Below are positions 10,701 through 19,934 of a DNA stretch of 64,000 nucleotides, piece after piece (position 1 is the stretch's first letter; each line of letters opens with the position of its first letter). The position numbers were made by a program, and so were the translations under genes. The notes under the pieces are model-generated. The model was not told the origin of the DNA, made no database searches, and was given only the letters and a program-made list of their open reading frames with translations. This DNA comes from Aphrocallistes beatrix. Lineage: Eukaryota > Porifera > Hexactinellida > Sceptrulophora > Aphrocallistidae. Where the stretch lies: NCBI GenBank assembly GCA_963281255.1, contig OY725496.1, positions 4,503,723 to 4,567,722 on the forward strand, read 5' to 3'.

Positions 10701-13700
10701 TCCTGGTGATTGGCTGGACTGTGGACTTCAAGTCTATGCGAGGGAACTGCTTCACGCACCTGTGGATGATGGACCCTCCTTTCTGGTAGTTAATCATACG
10801 CCCGATTTCATTCTCGTCCATGTCAGTCAAGCGATCTAGGTTGAGGTCTTCCCTCCGTCTCAGCTTCTCGTAGAGATCTTGCGACAGGACGGTCTGCATT
10901 TGGCAGAGAGGGTGGTCGGTTGGCCACAGCTGTCGATCGACACATTTCGCGAGAGTGAGAAGGGAATGTGTCACTCTAGGCCAATTTTTCTTCAGAGCAA
11001 TATCGAACAACCCACGCAGGATACGACCTCCGTTCTGAGAGACATAATGCAAGTCTGAGATGAGAGAGAACGTCTCCACACGCATCCTGGAGATGTGGGT
11101 TTGCAAGAGAATGTTCACTTTGCCGTGCGGGTTGGTGGGGCCCCCCTTCACTCTCAATCGACATTCCCTCTCAAGAGCTTTCAATTCTGGGATTTCATCA
11201 TCTCTCACTTTCACTTGCTCGAATTCTCGAGCTTCTGAAATAAGTGCGAACAGCGACGGGTCGTCTAAATTCGGAGAAAACTGATTTCCAATAGTCTCGA
11301 TTGTGTCATACTTGATGTAGAAGTGAGAAGCTGCCCGCCCTAAGTCAGTTGGAAAGAGAAAACCTGTTTTCTCATCGAATCGGATCATCTTAATCTTATC
11401 AAGACTCCTCGCCGCTGCTGTTACAAGTTCATGGCAGTGAGTCTCAAGCCTCTCAGCACTGTTTCCCCCCGACTGGAGTTTAATCCCGTACGCCAGTGGG
11501 TTGTTCCTCAAGCGTACGTACAGATAAGTGTACTTCAGCCACTGCACTGCCTCGCCGATGTTAGAGACTGTCCCGAGTACCAACTCGGCGTTCAGGTTAT
11601 CAGCTAGCTTGTCGATGAACTGAGACTCGATCGGATTCTGTCGCGTTAGAAGGGAGAGGTAGTGGTTCAGTTTCTCGTGGCTGGTTATTATAGTCCCTTC
11701 GCCCAGTTTGTCATACTGCGGACGGCCCGCCCGCCCGAATATTTGCAGAACATCGAGAATCCCGATGTCTACGAACGCACTTTTCTCGGCATCGTACACC
11801 TGTGTGCCTTTGATTATGACGGCTCTCGCAGGCAGGTTCACCCCCCAGGCAAGTGTGGAGGTGCAGACTAGCACCTGAGCTAGCTTCCTGGTGAACAGGT
11901 CCTCCACCAGGGTTCTGTCCTTTCGAGGCATTCCTACAGTGCAGGCACAAATCAATGCGTATCAGATAACGGCTGTGTACAATGACGTACAAATATGTTA
12001 ATATCTCCTCTATAGAAATGATATGTTAATATCTCCTCTAAGGAAATATTGTTAATATCTTATGTCATTCAGTTCAGAATGGATTCTCTGTATTCGAGTA
12101 TGAGAACCTAGTTTTAGTTCTGATAACCGCGAAAATTAATATTTGAACCAATTTTAATATAGAATTTGACATACAAATACAAACTCATAAATATTACGTG
12201 GAATAATCATATAGTCAATATATAGCAATCATGAGCAAGCATAATTAGGATAGAGAAGAGTTGATGATTTTCCGTTAGAATAAGAGGGAAATGGACAGAG
12301 CAGACAATATCCACGGGATGAGAGATATCCTGTAGATAGCAGCCCCGCTAATAACATCGCAATGCATTCCTGTGGCAGCTGGATTCTCCTCGGCAACACA
12401 GCCCACACTCTCACGCATACAAAGAGAACTGCCAGTACAGTTAAAGTTACAGTTGGAACAAATTAGGTTGAGTCCATCGCAGAGAGGAAGCGTATTACAG
12501 ACATCTATCCATCCGGTATGTGTTTCATTAAACTGTACACACGCTTGATAGGCCTGGAGTACAACTCTGATCTGATACAAGGTACAGTTGGACAATCCAA
12601 TCTCACAAAGAGACCCCACGAACCCCTGCCCACAATCACACGTTCCATTCACACAGTTCGCATTGTTGGAACAACTGATAGTGGAATTACACTGCTCACC
12701 ACTCACGATGTTCAGACAAATTAGGGCAGAGAAAAGTATCAATAAATTAGCGAGCATTATCTTCATCATAAAGTATTGCCTGAGATGTAACTATGTTTTG
12801 TGTGTGCATTATATACACAATTACTTGGGTCTTTTAATGGTTTGGAATAATGGCATACTTGGATCATCAATAGTGAGAAACATTACAACAAACATTCCTA
12901 ACTGGTGATTAGAAAAGAATGTTTTTTTGTTAGGATAATCAATGATGTAAAGCATCTCGTCACGGATTCAACATAGGTCAATAGGAATGTAAACACAAAA
13001 GAAGCAACAACTATATCATCACAAGACTCTTAATTATCTGATATTGATTCAATTGAGGAGGGTTGACTAATCTAAGAATGTGTCCCAATACCATTCTCAA
13101 AATGAAAACTCTAACTTTTGTTCTGTACAAATTATGAATTTATATATTCAATCAAAGAACTTCCATGCGATGCAGTGATATCATTAATTAAACCCTAGTA
13201 ATGGATTGGTCAGAGTTAATACAATACCTGCATGGTGCACCAGGAATCCCTCGTGGAACAGCTGTTTGAGAGGAGTGTAGTGAGCTCGCATTATGGACTT
13301 CTCCGCCTGATTTAGTGCGGGACTGAACGCAACTCTGAAGTACTGACTGTCTCCTTTATTCTTCGACAGTTCCTTCAGAAACTCAGCTGTCTTCACCGTA
13401 GCGTTACGAGCATGAACGAATATCATCACCTGTGTGATAACCCTGTATAAAGCAGTGTATCAGTTAGCCTACAGATCCACCAACACAACCTGGTGTCCCT
13501 CCTTGAGGATGGCGAGGGCTCTATCGTAGCAGATAGCGTCCATATTCTTGAGTTGCTGCATTTTCGGTCCTTTGACGCCGATGAAAGTCTGACTGAGAGG
13601 CACCGGACGGAATCTCCCGTCGAAGAAGAACAAACCGGTGAAAGGATCCACCTGCAGGAACCTGGCAACGTCTATATAGTTGGGAAGTGTAGCGGACAGG

Positions 13701-16470
13701 CCGATGATCCGGATTATTTTCTGGGAGGTTTCGATCTGTCGGATGGTACGTGCCACTAAAGATTCTAGGACTGGGCCCCTATCATCGTGAAGGAGGTGCA
13801 CTTCATCGATTATCAATAGCTTCACACTCAGAGCTAGCGACACGTCTCCTACAATTACTCAATTGAAAATAACTGCATCTACCCAATTGAATTTGTTGTT
13901 TTATCACCTGTTGATTTCCTCGTGACAACATCCCATTTCTCAGGTGTGGTTACTACAACGTGGGTGGTCATTATCTCAGATTTAGACAGCTGGGTGTCTC
14001 CAGTTAGCTCGCGTACTTGCATTCCGATATCCTTCAACCGCTCACTGAACTTCGCTACAATCTCAGCTGCCAATGCTTTCATGGGAGCGACGTAAATGAT
14101 CTTAAGCTCATCCATTTTAACTTCCTCCTGTCTACAGTGCTGGTTGAAGGCGTGGAGAATGGCGAGGAGAGCTACGTTAGTTTTCCCCGCCCCCGTCGGA
14201 GCACAGACCAGGAGGTTTTCATTCGTCTTGTAGGCCGCTTCATAGACTGTGCTCTGAACCACGTTAAGCCTATTCTCCTTGAACACAGTCTGCACTAGCT
14301 GGTCCAGTGAGTCCACACGGATTTGAGGGAATGAAGTAACAAAGTCTGAGCCCCCTTCTGAAACGGGAATGCTTACCTCCTCGAATTGCTACAAGAACAG
14401 CTGAGACTTAATACCAGACCGAGAGAAGAATAACTCAGATTACACTTACGAGTGTGTCTCTTCTAACTGCGTTGGTTGGCAGAGACAAGTGGGTCTGGCC
14501 TATGATAGCAGCTACCGTCCGCACCTTGCCCAGCTCATCGTACACGTGAGGGTACAGCTCTGTGGGGTGTTGGTGGGAGTGGCTGGAACCACCTAAGTAT
14601 AACTTACAATGAAGAATGACCCATTCAGTGTACAGTAGATCCGTGAGATTCTGATACTACATAACCATGGATGGTTTTGTAGCGTAGAATTCTGAGATTT
14701 TGTTTCGCTTACTCAAATGGCCTTGTGGTTCAATCGGTTTCATCGTACCTTGATAACCATCGCCGCCAAATTGTGGCACGCGACACAATTTAGTGGCATA
14801 ACATAAGAATTTCGTGGATCTACGCAACAGTACTAATTAAGCTTAATGCGTTAGAGATAGTTTGCAACGGATAGAGTCTCGAGTTGACCTACCGGATAAA
14901 ATGGGTCGCTTCCAAGCTCCCTGCAGCTCCAACTCTCTCTGAGACCTGAGGATGGCCGGGTCGTATCTGGAGTTCTCCTCGCGGAGTCCTTTCTCTGTCT
15001 GCTTCAGCTCGTTCCGCCGGTTCTTGCGGATCTTCTTGGCCAGCTCTTTCTCCTGCTGAGACTGGACCAGCACCGTGCCGGCAAGCACCGGTCTCCTGGG
15101 CTTTGGACCGGTACTGCCGGTGGCGATAGCATCAAGCAGGAAGAGTTTAGGAGAAGCGTCCTTGCAGATTTCACGTCTAAACGAATTGAATTGTAGTGGA
15201 AAGTATTGAATCCATGGTTCCACTAATACTAATCGTCAGTATGTGGATAGTGTGTTACCTGTACTGGACTAGAGTATGCACCAGCTCTATACCAGAATCC
15301 CCCAGACAGTCGAACAGCGTCTCAGCCACCAACTCATCTCCCTCAGGACCAGACAGCATGTTGATCACAGTGCCACACTTCTCCCTCGCCTCCTCCACTA
15401 TGAACAGCTTCTTGAGTTGGTCCAGGAGCCAGAAAGGAGGGAAGCGAGACTTCGCCTGAGGCTCCACTGGTGGGGCTGGATCTGTTCCGTTTTCTGTGAC
15501 GTCACCGTTCGGTAAGGAGAGGATCTGAGTGAACTCGTCCGCGTAGCCGTCTGGGAGCTGTGGAGTGTCGGCGCCTTCTTGGCTGACTGGATTGAAACGG
15601 ATGTCGACACCGAAGGCTCGGCTGTTGAGATTGAGATGAGCTGGAGCATCCTTGGTGTCGGTAGGAGCGGGAGGAGTGGTATTGATTGTGTCGTAGGGGG
15701 ACAACATTTCTCTGAGAGTGGGGGCGGCCTTGAGAACGCGCTGGACACACAGAGCTATCTGCGATACGGTGCCAGCAGAAAATGGACCGAAAGTGTCCCT
15801 AATCTTCTGTCCCTGAGACTTCTCCACCTTCCCAGAGTGTAGGAATATTCTGAAGAAGAACACAGCTCCTTCTTCTATGCTCTCCTCCGTCGCATCCCCT
15901 CCTATCACCTGAGGAGAACTATGGATAAGACAGTTAGCTGCGATGTAATATGAATTAACAGGGGCCAATTCTATTTATAGAACAGACCGCACTCTTTTAG
16001 GGTTTCCCGCCCAAAATGAAAATCCCTGGTCCACTCGGGTTTTAACCATCCAGTCGTACCTTGGTGGCCATGGAGTATATCTGGAAGAGCGTCTCTTGGA
16101 TCTTGGCTGCGGTCTGTCTGTCCTGCTGCGAGGAGACTATCTCCTCGGCGATCTCGCACAGCTGTCTCCAGGGCAGAGTGATGTCAGCCTCCGGAGGCGC
16201 ATAACTCTCAACCACTGCCGGTGTCTAGTGAATTGGTTCGGTAAGAAATCTTAACATTACACTGGTGCTGTGCTAGCAAGAAGGAAGGTTGCAACTAACT
16301 ACCTTGGCGTCCCTCGCTCTCATCTTCTGGAGGACTTGGGGGATGGGGTCAGACGGCGGTTCATCTGGCATCCCTTGCTGTCCGGACAGGTTTGAGAATA
16401 TCCTGAGGGCAGCTAGAAAACTTGGGAGAGGTTGATTCCTCTCTCTCACTTGCGTCGAGGTCTGATGCAT
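7768..16470 (-). CDS. ASCC3: ASCC3, tandem Ski2-like helicase of the activating signal cointegrator complex
   Basis: ASCC3 is a 3'-5' helicase of the ASC-1 complex, acting in alkylation-damage repair and in splitting collided ribosomes. My model has nine exons: 16303-16470, 16060-16224, 15259-15908, 14893-15176, 14450-14592, 13908-14388, 13490-13848, 13228-13429 and 7768-11933. All borders are GT/AG. The total of 6618 bases gives 2205 residues, close to the 2202 of the human protein. The first cassette has the Walker A block APTGAGKT, IIDEVHLLH and TSTLAWGVN; the second has APTGSGKT, IIDEIHLLG and MGRAGRPQYD. Each is followed by a Sec63-like region. The N terminus carries LAALRIFSNLS, matching the conserved start of the family. 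The ATG at 16470 is chosen for that reason; the frame remains open above it. Introns are mostly 60-260 bp, except one of 1.3 kb that holds another gene. The last exon is 4.2 kb and uninterrupted. Confidence 0.95.
11934..12274. other. ASCC3 intron, part downstream of the nested gene
   Basis: AT-rich intron sequence with a short imperfect duplication around 11998-12050 (two copies of a 'gttaatatctcctcta' word). It should contain the 3' end of the nested EGF-like gene. No other feature. Confidence 0.4.
12275..12769 (-). CDS. Small EGF-like, Cys-rich secreted or GPI-anchored protein nested in an ASCC3 intron
   Basis: A 164-residue ORF starting with tandem Met codons. Residues 1-24 form a signal peptide. 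An EGF-like module follows (about 27-56) with the typical ending CDCGQGFVGSLCE. The rest is Cys-rich with several N-glycosylation sequons (NST, NCT, NET, NGT). The last 20 or so residues are hydrophobic and follow a small-residue stretch, SGAA, which fits a GPI-attachment signal; a C-terminal membrane anchor is the alternative. It lies wholly within the 1.3-kb last intron of ASCC3, on the same strand, in a stretch that does not contribute to ASCC3. Its own TATA box lies about 40 bp upstream. I do not recognise a named family; a surface or adhesion role is only inferred from the architecture. Confidence 0.75.
   Translation of the reverse strand: MMKIMLANLLILFSALICLNIVSGEQCNSTISCSNNANCVNGTCDCGQGFVGSLCEIGLSNCTLYQIRVVLQAYQACVQFNETHTGWIDVCNTLPLCDGLNLICSNCNFNCTGSSLCMRESVGCVAEENPAATGMHCDVISGAAIYRISLIPWILSALSISLLF
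12808..12815 (-). promoter_or_regulatory. TATA box of the nested EGF-like gene
   Basis: Reads TATATAAT on the reverse strand, 39-46 bp before the ATG at 12769. It implies transcription independent of the host gene ASCC3 and a very short 5' UTR. Confidence 0.5.
12816..13227. other. ASCC3 intron, part upstream of the nested gene
   Basis: AT-rich intron sequence between the ASCC3 donor at 13227 and the TATA box of the nested gene. Any other control region of the nested gene would lie here. No motif recognised. Confidence 0.4.
15968..16050. repeat. Dispersed repeat A, copy 1 (ASCC3 intron)
   Basis: Contains TTCTATTTATAGAACAGACC, then TTTCCCGCCCAAAATGA and a GGTCCACTCGGGTTTTA block. The same words recur near 23.1, 29.1, 30.6 and 52.3 kb in both orientations. 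Element borders are not defined. Confidence 0.5.
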
Positions 16471-16727
16471 ACCTTTGAGCAGTTCTGTAGCTAGGCTATG
16501 ATAGGAATTTGATTCCAATTTAACTAAATTAAATCCTATTTAATACCGTTCAATTCATTGGAGAGTTCATCAGGTCGTTCTATTTATAGACTGATTAAGA
16601 TATTATACATATACATATATACAAGATTAGATTCACATTCTAAAATATTCAGAGATCCATAAAACATAGCAATAGAAGCATAGAACGAGACATACAAACG
16701 CAATCCAAAGTTTGAGAAAAAACAGAG

Positions 16728-18782
16728 TTAGTAAGGAGCATAGGCGGAGCTAATGTAGGCCCCTGTTACGTATCCGGTCTTACCGGATCGACGCATCCCC
16801 TTCTCTAACTTCTCGCAGAGCCAAGCGTTCCCGCTCATCTCCTTCACCTGCACCATGTCCCCCTGCTCCAGGTAGAGGTCGGATGGGAGGTCGGCTGGGT
16901 GTGGGTAGATGGCTTGGTACACCTCTGTCACTTTCACACCTGGCGCCACTTCCTGGTTGGTGACGTCATCGTAGTGCGTGCACCAAGTGGCGTCGAGGAG
17001 GGCTTTCCCTAGCGTCTCAAGCCACACCTCCACGTCGTCTAGGTCTGCGATGGAGAAGTAGTGGATCTTCTTCCCGTCGTGAGACAGACACAGCACGCTC
17101 TTCATCGTACCGTACGGGCCTAGCCACATCCCGTAGCACTTGGACAGATTGATGCGGCCTAACACCTGCGTGTCTCCCCGGGACCTATAGTGGGCCAGGT
17201 AGTCCCCCACCACTGTGAAGTGGTTCTGGACGTAGCTGTTGGTCTTGGGCTCGAGGTACATCAGATCCCCGCTGTGCACCGGAATGCCTTGAACCTCTTC
17301 AGACTTTGAGAAAATCTTGAATCGCTTCTTGAAAGTGGATTTAATGTCGACACCTCTCTTGGTGGAGGTATCCGGCTTGTTGAGTAAGGTGTCAGGAGAG
17401 ATGTACTCCTCGTAGATGTCCTCCTCCACCTGAATGGCCTTGGCGAATACCTGGAGCCACTTGGAGTCTGGGAGATTGGCTTTATGGACGGGAGCTAGTC
17501 CCACCCCTTTCTTGATCTCTCTCATGGTGATGTCGATACGGGACCCGCGTGTGGAGATCTTGGCTCCGTAGATGGAGTATTCCTCTCGCACCTCTTGCTC
17601 CTTGTCGTCTCGGAAGATCGTCAGCTGGGGGCCGGACACCACCACCCACACCTTGTGTGAGGTGAGACCCCCCAGGCGCTTGAGCCAGCCTCTCTTCTCG
17701 CACGCCCCTTCGTCGTCCTCCACGGCCAAAGCATTCTGCAGCTCCGACACGTCGATCGTGTCCGGCTCTGTCTCATTCAAAGACCCAAGCTCGTCTGCCA
17801 CTTCCACCACTTCCGCCACTTCGGTGTCCTTCGTGGGGAGACTGGCGCCCAGTTCGCTCCGCTCTGTGTCGGAGAGAGTGGACCCAGATCGGTCCTTCTT
17901 CCCGGCCGCACCCCCAGGGGAACTCCTGGCCTCCTTCAGCTCCTTCACCCAATCGCCGCGCTCCTGCTCGGTCCCGGCCACGAACAGGAAGTTGGTGCCC
18001 TCCATGGAAGTCACCTCGAACGCGTGAGGCGTCTCGGAGCTGTCGGCCTCGGTGATGCTGCATCCGGCGATGAGGATCTTTCCCTCTGCCGGCGTGTTCT
18101 CCGCGCTGCCGTAGTAGAGGTGGCCCGACTTTATGGCGCAGTACTTTGGAAGTGGTTTGCTCATTACGCCGATCTTGACGGAGAGCTTCCCGGAGAAGAC
18201 CGCCTTCTTTTTCTCGGGAAGAGGGGAGTGCACCCTCGCTTTCTTGAATAGGGAACCCAGTTTGGCGCCTAGGTTTTTCGGCTTCTCTTCCGGTTTCTCC
18301 GGTTCATCCGGTTCGTCGTCGTAGAGCTCCTCGTCCACTTCGAAGTCCACCTCTGGCTCGGGCTCGGGCGGTTTCTGGGACTTGCCCCCGGTATCCGCAG
18401 TGGGGTCTCCCTGCTTTATGATGACTTCGCCGTTCGGACCCATCTCTATCGTCAGTCGCCCGCTCCGGAGTCTCTTGCCAATGTCCACAGATTTGGAAGG
18501 ACTCCTCTTTACTCCCTGGCGCTTGGGGGTTGCGTCCGCTCCCTTTTCTTCCTGGCTCCCACCTCCACCCCCACCTCCGTCCCCATCTCCCTCCCCCTCG
18601 TTGAGGTGAGACATGGGAGCTTTGGTGACATTCTCAAAGTCCAACATGTCCTTAGTCAGCAGCTCAATCAGTTCCTTCCGGCTCCACTCGTGAAGTGGGC
18701 TGGAAAGGGTCGGGATCTTCTGCAAGAAATCCAGAGCTTTCTTCAGATGTTTGAGAAGTTTCTCAACGTTTATGCCCGCCAT
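16728..18782 (-). CDS. Triple-PH plus SH3 adaptor protein, AFAP/SKAP-like
   Basis: A 684-residue intronless ORF. The first 50 residues are helical. A low-complexity acidic, Gly- and Pro-rich linker runs to about 190. PH domain 1 spans about 195-288 (ends DWVKELKEA), PH2 about 363-452 (GWLKRLGG to WLQVFAKAI) and PH3 about 502-598 (HSGDLMYL to WLETLGKAL). A C-terminal SH3 domain spans 621-681, with YQAIYPHP for the usual ALYDY, a central W, and GYVTGAYI where the usual Pro is Thr. YEEYI at 457-461, between PH2 and PH3, could be a phosphotyrosine site. PH1 resembles those of AFAP proteins, while PH plus C-terminal SH3 recalls SKAP adaptors; I do not assign orthology. A role linking phosphoinositide membranes to actin or kinase signalling is inferred. 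The frame continues 58 codons upstream, but the ATG at 18782 has good context and follows a TATA box by about 66 bp. Confidence 0.85.
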   Translation of the reverse strand: MAGINVEKLLKHLKKALDFLQKIPTLSSPLHEWSRKELIELLTKDMLDFENVTKAPMSHLNEGEGDGDGGGGGGGSQEEKGADATPKRQGVKRSPSKSVDIGKRLRSGRLTIEMGPNGEVIIKQGDPTADTGGKSQKPPEPEPEVDFEVDEELYDDEPDEPEKPEEKPKNLGAKLGSLFKKARVHSPLPEKKKAVFSGKLSVKIGVMSKPLPKYCAIKSGHLYYGSAENTPAEGKILIAGCSITEADSSETPHAFEVTSMEGTNFLFVAGTEQERGDWVKELKEARSSPGGAAGKKDRSGSTLSDTERSELGASLPTKDTEVAEVVEVADELGSLNETEPDTIDVSELQNALAVEDDEGACEKRGWLKRLGGLTSHKVWVVVSGPQLTIFRDDKEQEVREEYSIYGAKISTRGSRIDITMREIKKGVGLAPVHKANLPDSKWLQVFAKAIQVEEDIYEEYISPDTLLNKPDTSTKRGVDIKSTFKKRFKIFSKSEEVQGIPVHSGDLMYLEPKTNSYVQNHFTVVGDYLAHYRSRGDTQVLGRINLSKCYGMWLGPYGTMKSVLCLSHDGKKIHYFSIADLDDVEVWLETLGKALLDATWCTHYDDVTNQEVAPGVKVTEVYQAIYPHPADLPSDLYLEQGDMVQVKEMSGNAWLCEKLEKGMRRSGKTGYVTGAYISSAYAPY

Positions 18783-18847
18783 GCTGACCTCTGATATCCA
18801 AGAATAAAGTCCTACACTACAGTTAGAAAGATGGAGATAATGCCCGG

Positions 18848-18857
18848 GTATATATGC
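18848..18857 (-). promoter_or_regulatory. TATA box of the PH-SH3 adaptor gene
   Basis: Reads GCATATATAC on the reverse strand, about 66-75 bp upstream of the ATG at 18782. It lies inside the longer open frame, so that frame cannot all be translated if this is the promoter. Confidence 0.5.
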
Positions 18858-19934
18858 GTGTGATCTGAGTAGGAGGATTATAACATTACTATAAGTTCTA
18901 TCTCTGATAATTTCTCCTGAAATTCTTTGATGTCGGGTAAAGAATACGAATGGCACAGCCGTGTGTGAATTCAGAACAATTTGAAATCAGTTATTGTGTG
19001 AGATAATAAAGAACTTAATGACTATAATTATTGCAAAATATCTGAGTGCAATCAGGGATAGCAATTTTCGACTACGGTAGTGTCTGGCACTATAGAATTG
19101 TTGAGAAAATATATTGACCGAGGGAAAAGTCAATATAATATTGTGGCTACATCTTATTCAGCACAATAAGAATATAATTGTCCTCGTATTTTCGGGTTTA
19201 ATGGATAATGATTTAATTTGCAGGAATAATTTAGCTTCCCATGAGAACTTCCATTGTATTCTGCACAAACAATCACGGCTGTAGAAACAAAACTGAATGA
19301 AGAATGCATTTTATAAATTCACATGCTGATCTCGGGAATGTAATATAAAGATTCCTTACCAGACAAAACATTCCTTCGGACTTCGGACTGATATTATCAT
19401 AATAGAAAGAATTGGAAGAATGGATGGAATGGAAAGATCACATTCTGGAATTCGAAAACAATATCCAAATTCCCGTGAAGAATTCTAATGAATAAATTGT
19501 GCTAGAAGTGATTCCTTTGCCACTAGAGCTTATGTATCCTGAAATGTCCCAAATAAACTAGAAGAGGGCATTTCCAACCCAAGATTGAAGCAGTATCAAA
19601 CTTCTAAAAAACATATGTAAAAAAGCCATGTCATGTTTAATTCAGAAATAACATTCATAATAATACTAAATAGAATCAGCACATTTGAATATATTAATAT
19701 TGTTCAAATCTTTCTATATTATTCATTAATAAAATAGGTAGAAATCAGAAATTTACCTGTCTTAATAAAGATAAATTAGGTATAGGTACAGATTCAGTAG
19801 AGGACTAGGAAAGTGATGTTCATAGTGGAAATTTTAATTAAAGGAGTAGAGCCTCAAGACAGGGTTGAGAATAAATACTTAATATTAAAACTGTTTAAAA
19901 TTAAAACTGCTTGAGCATCTAACTAACAGTGAAG
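18858..19934. other. Intergenic, about 1.1 kb
   Basis: AT-rich. It should hold the 3' UTR of the J-domain gene and distal promoter sequence of the adaptor gene. I see no ORF, repeat family member or RNA gene. Confidence 0.4.

Noticed and set aside
14355-14388. Perfect-looking splice donor (GAG|GTAAGC) inside an ASCC3 exon
   Set aside because: Reading through gives QFEEVSIPVSE, which matches human ASCC3 (YEEVRIPYSE), and phases of the full model only sum correctly without a splice here.
16273-16518. Longer ASCC3 N terminus beginning at 16518
   Set aside because: That frame starts with TTG, not ATG. The ATG at 16470 lies just before the conserved LAALRIFSNLS motif.
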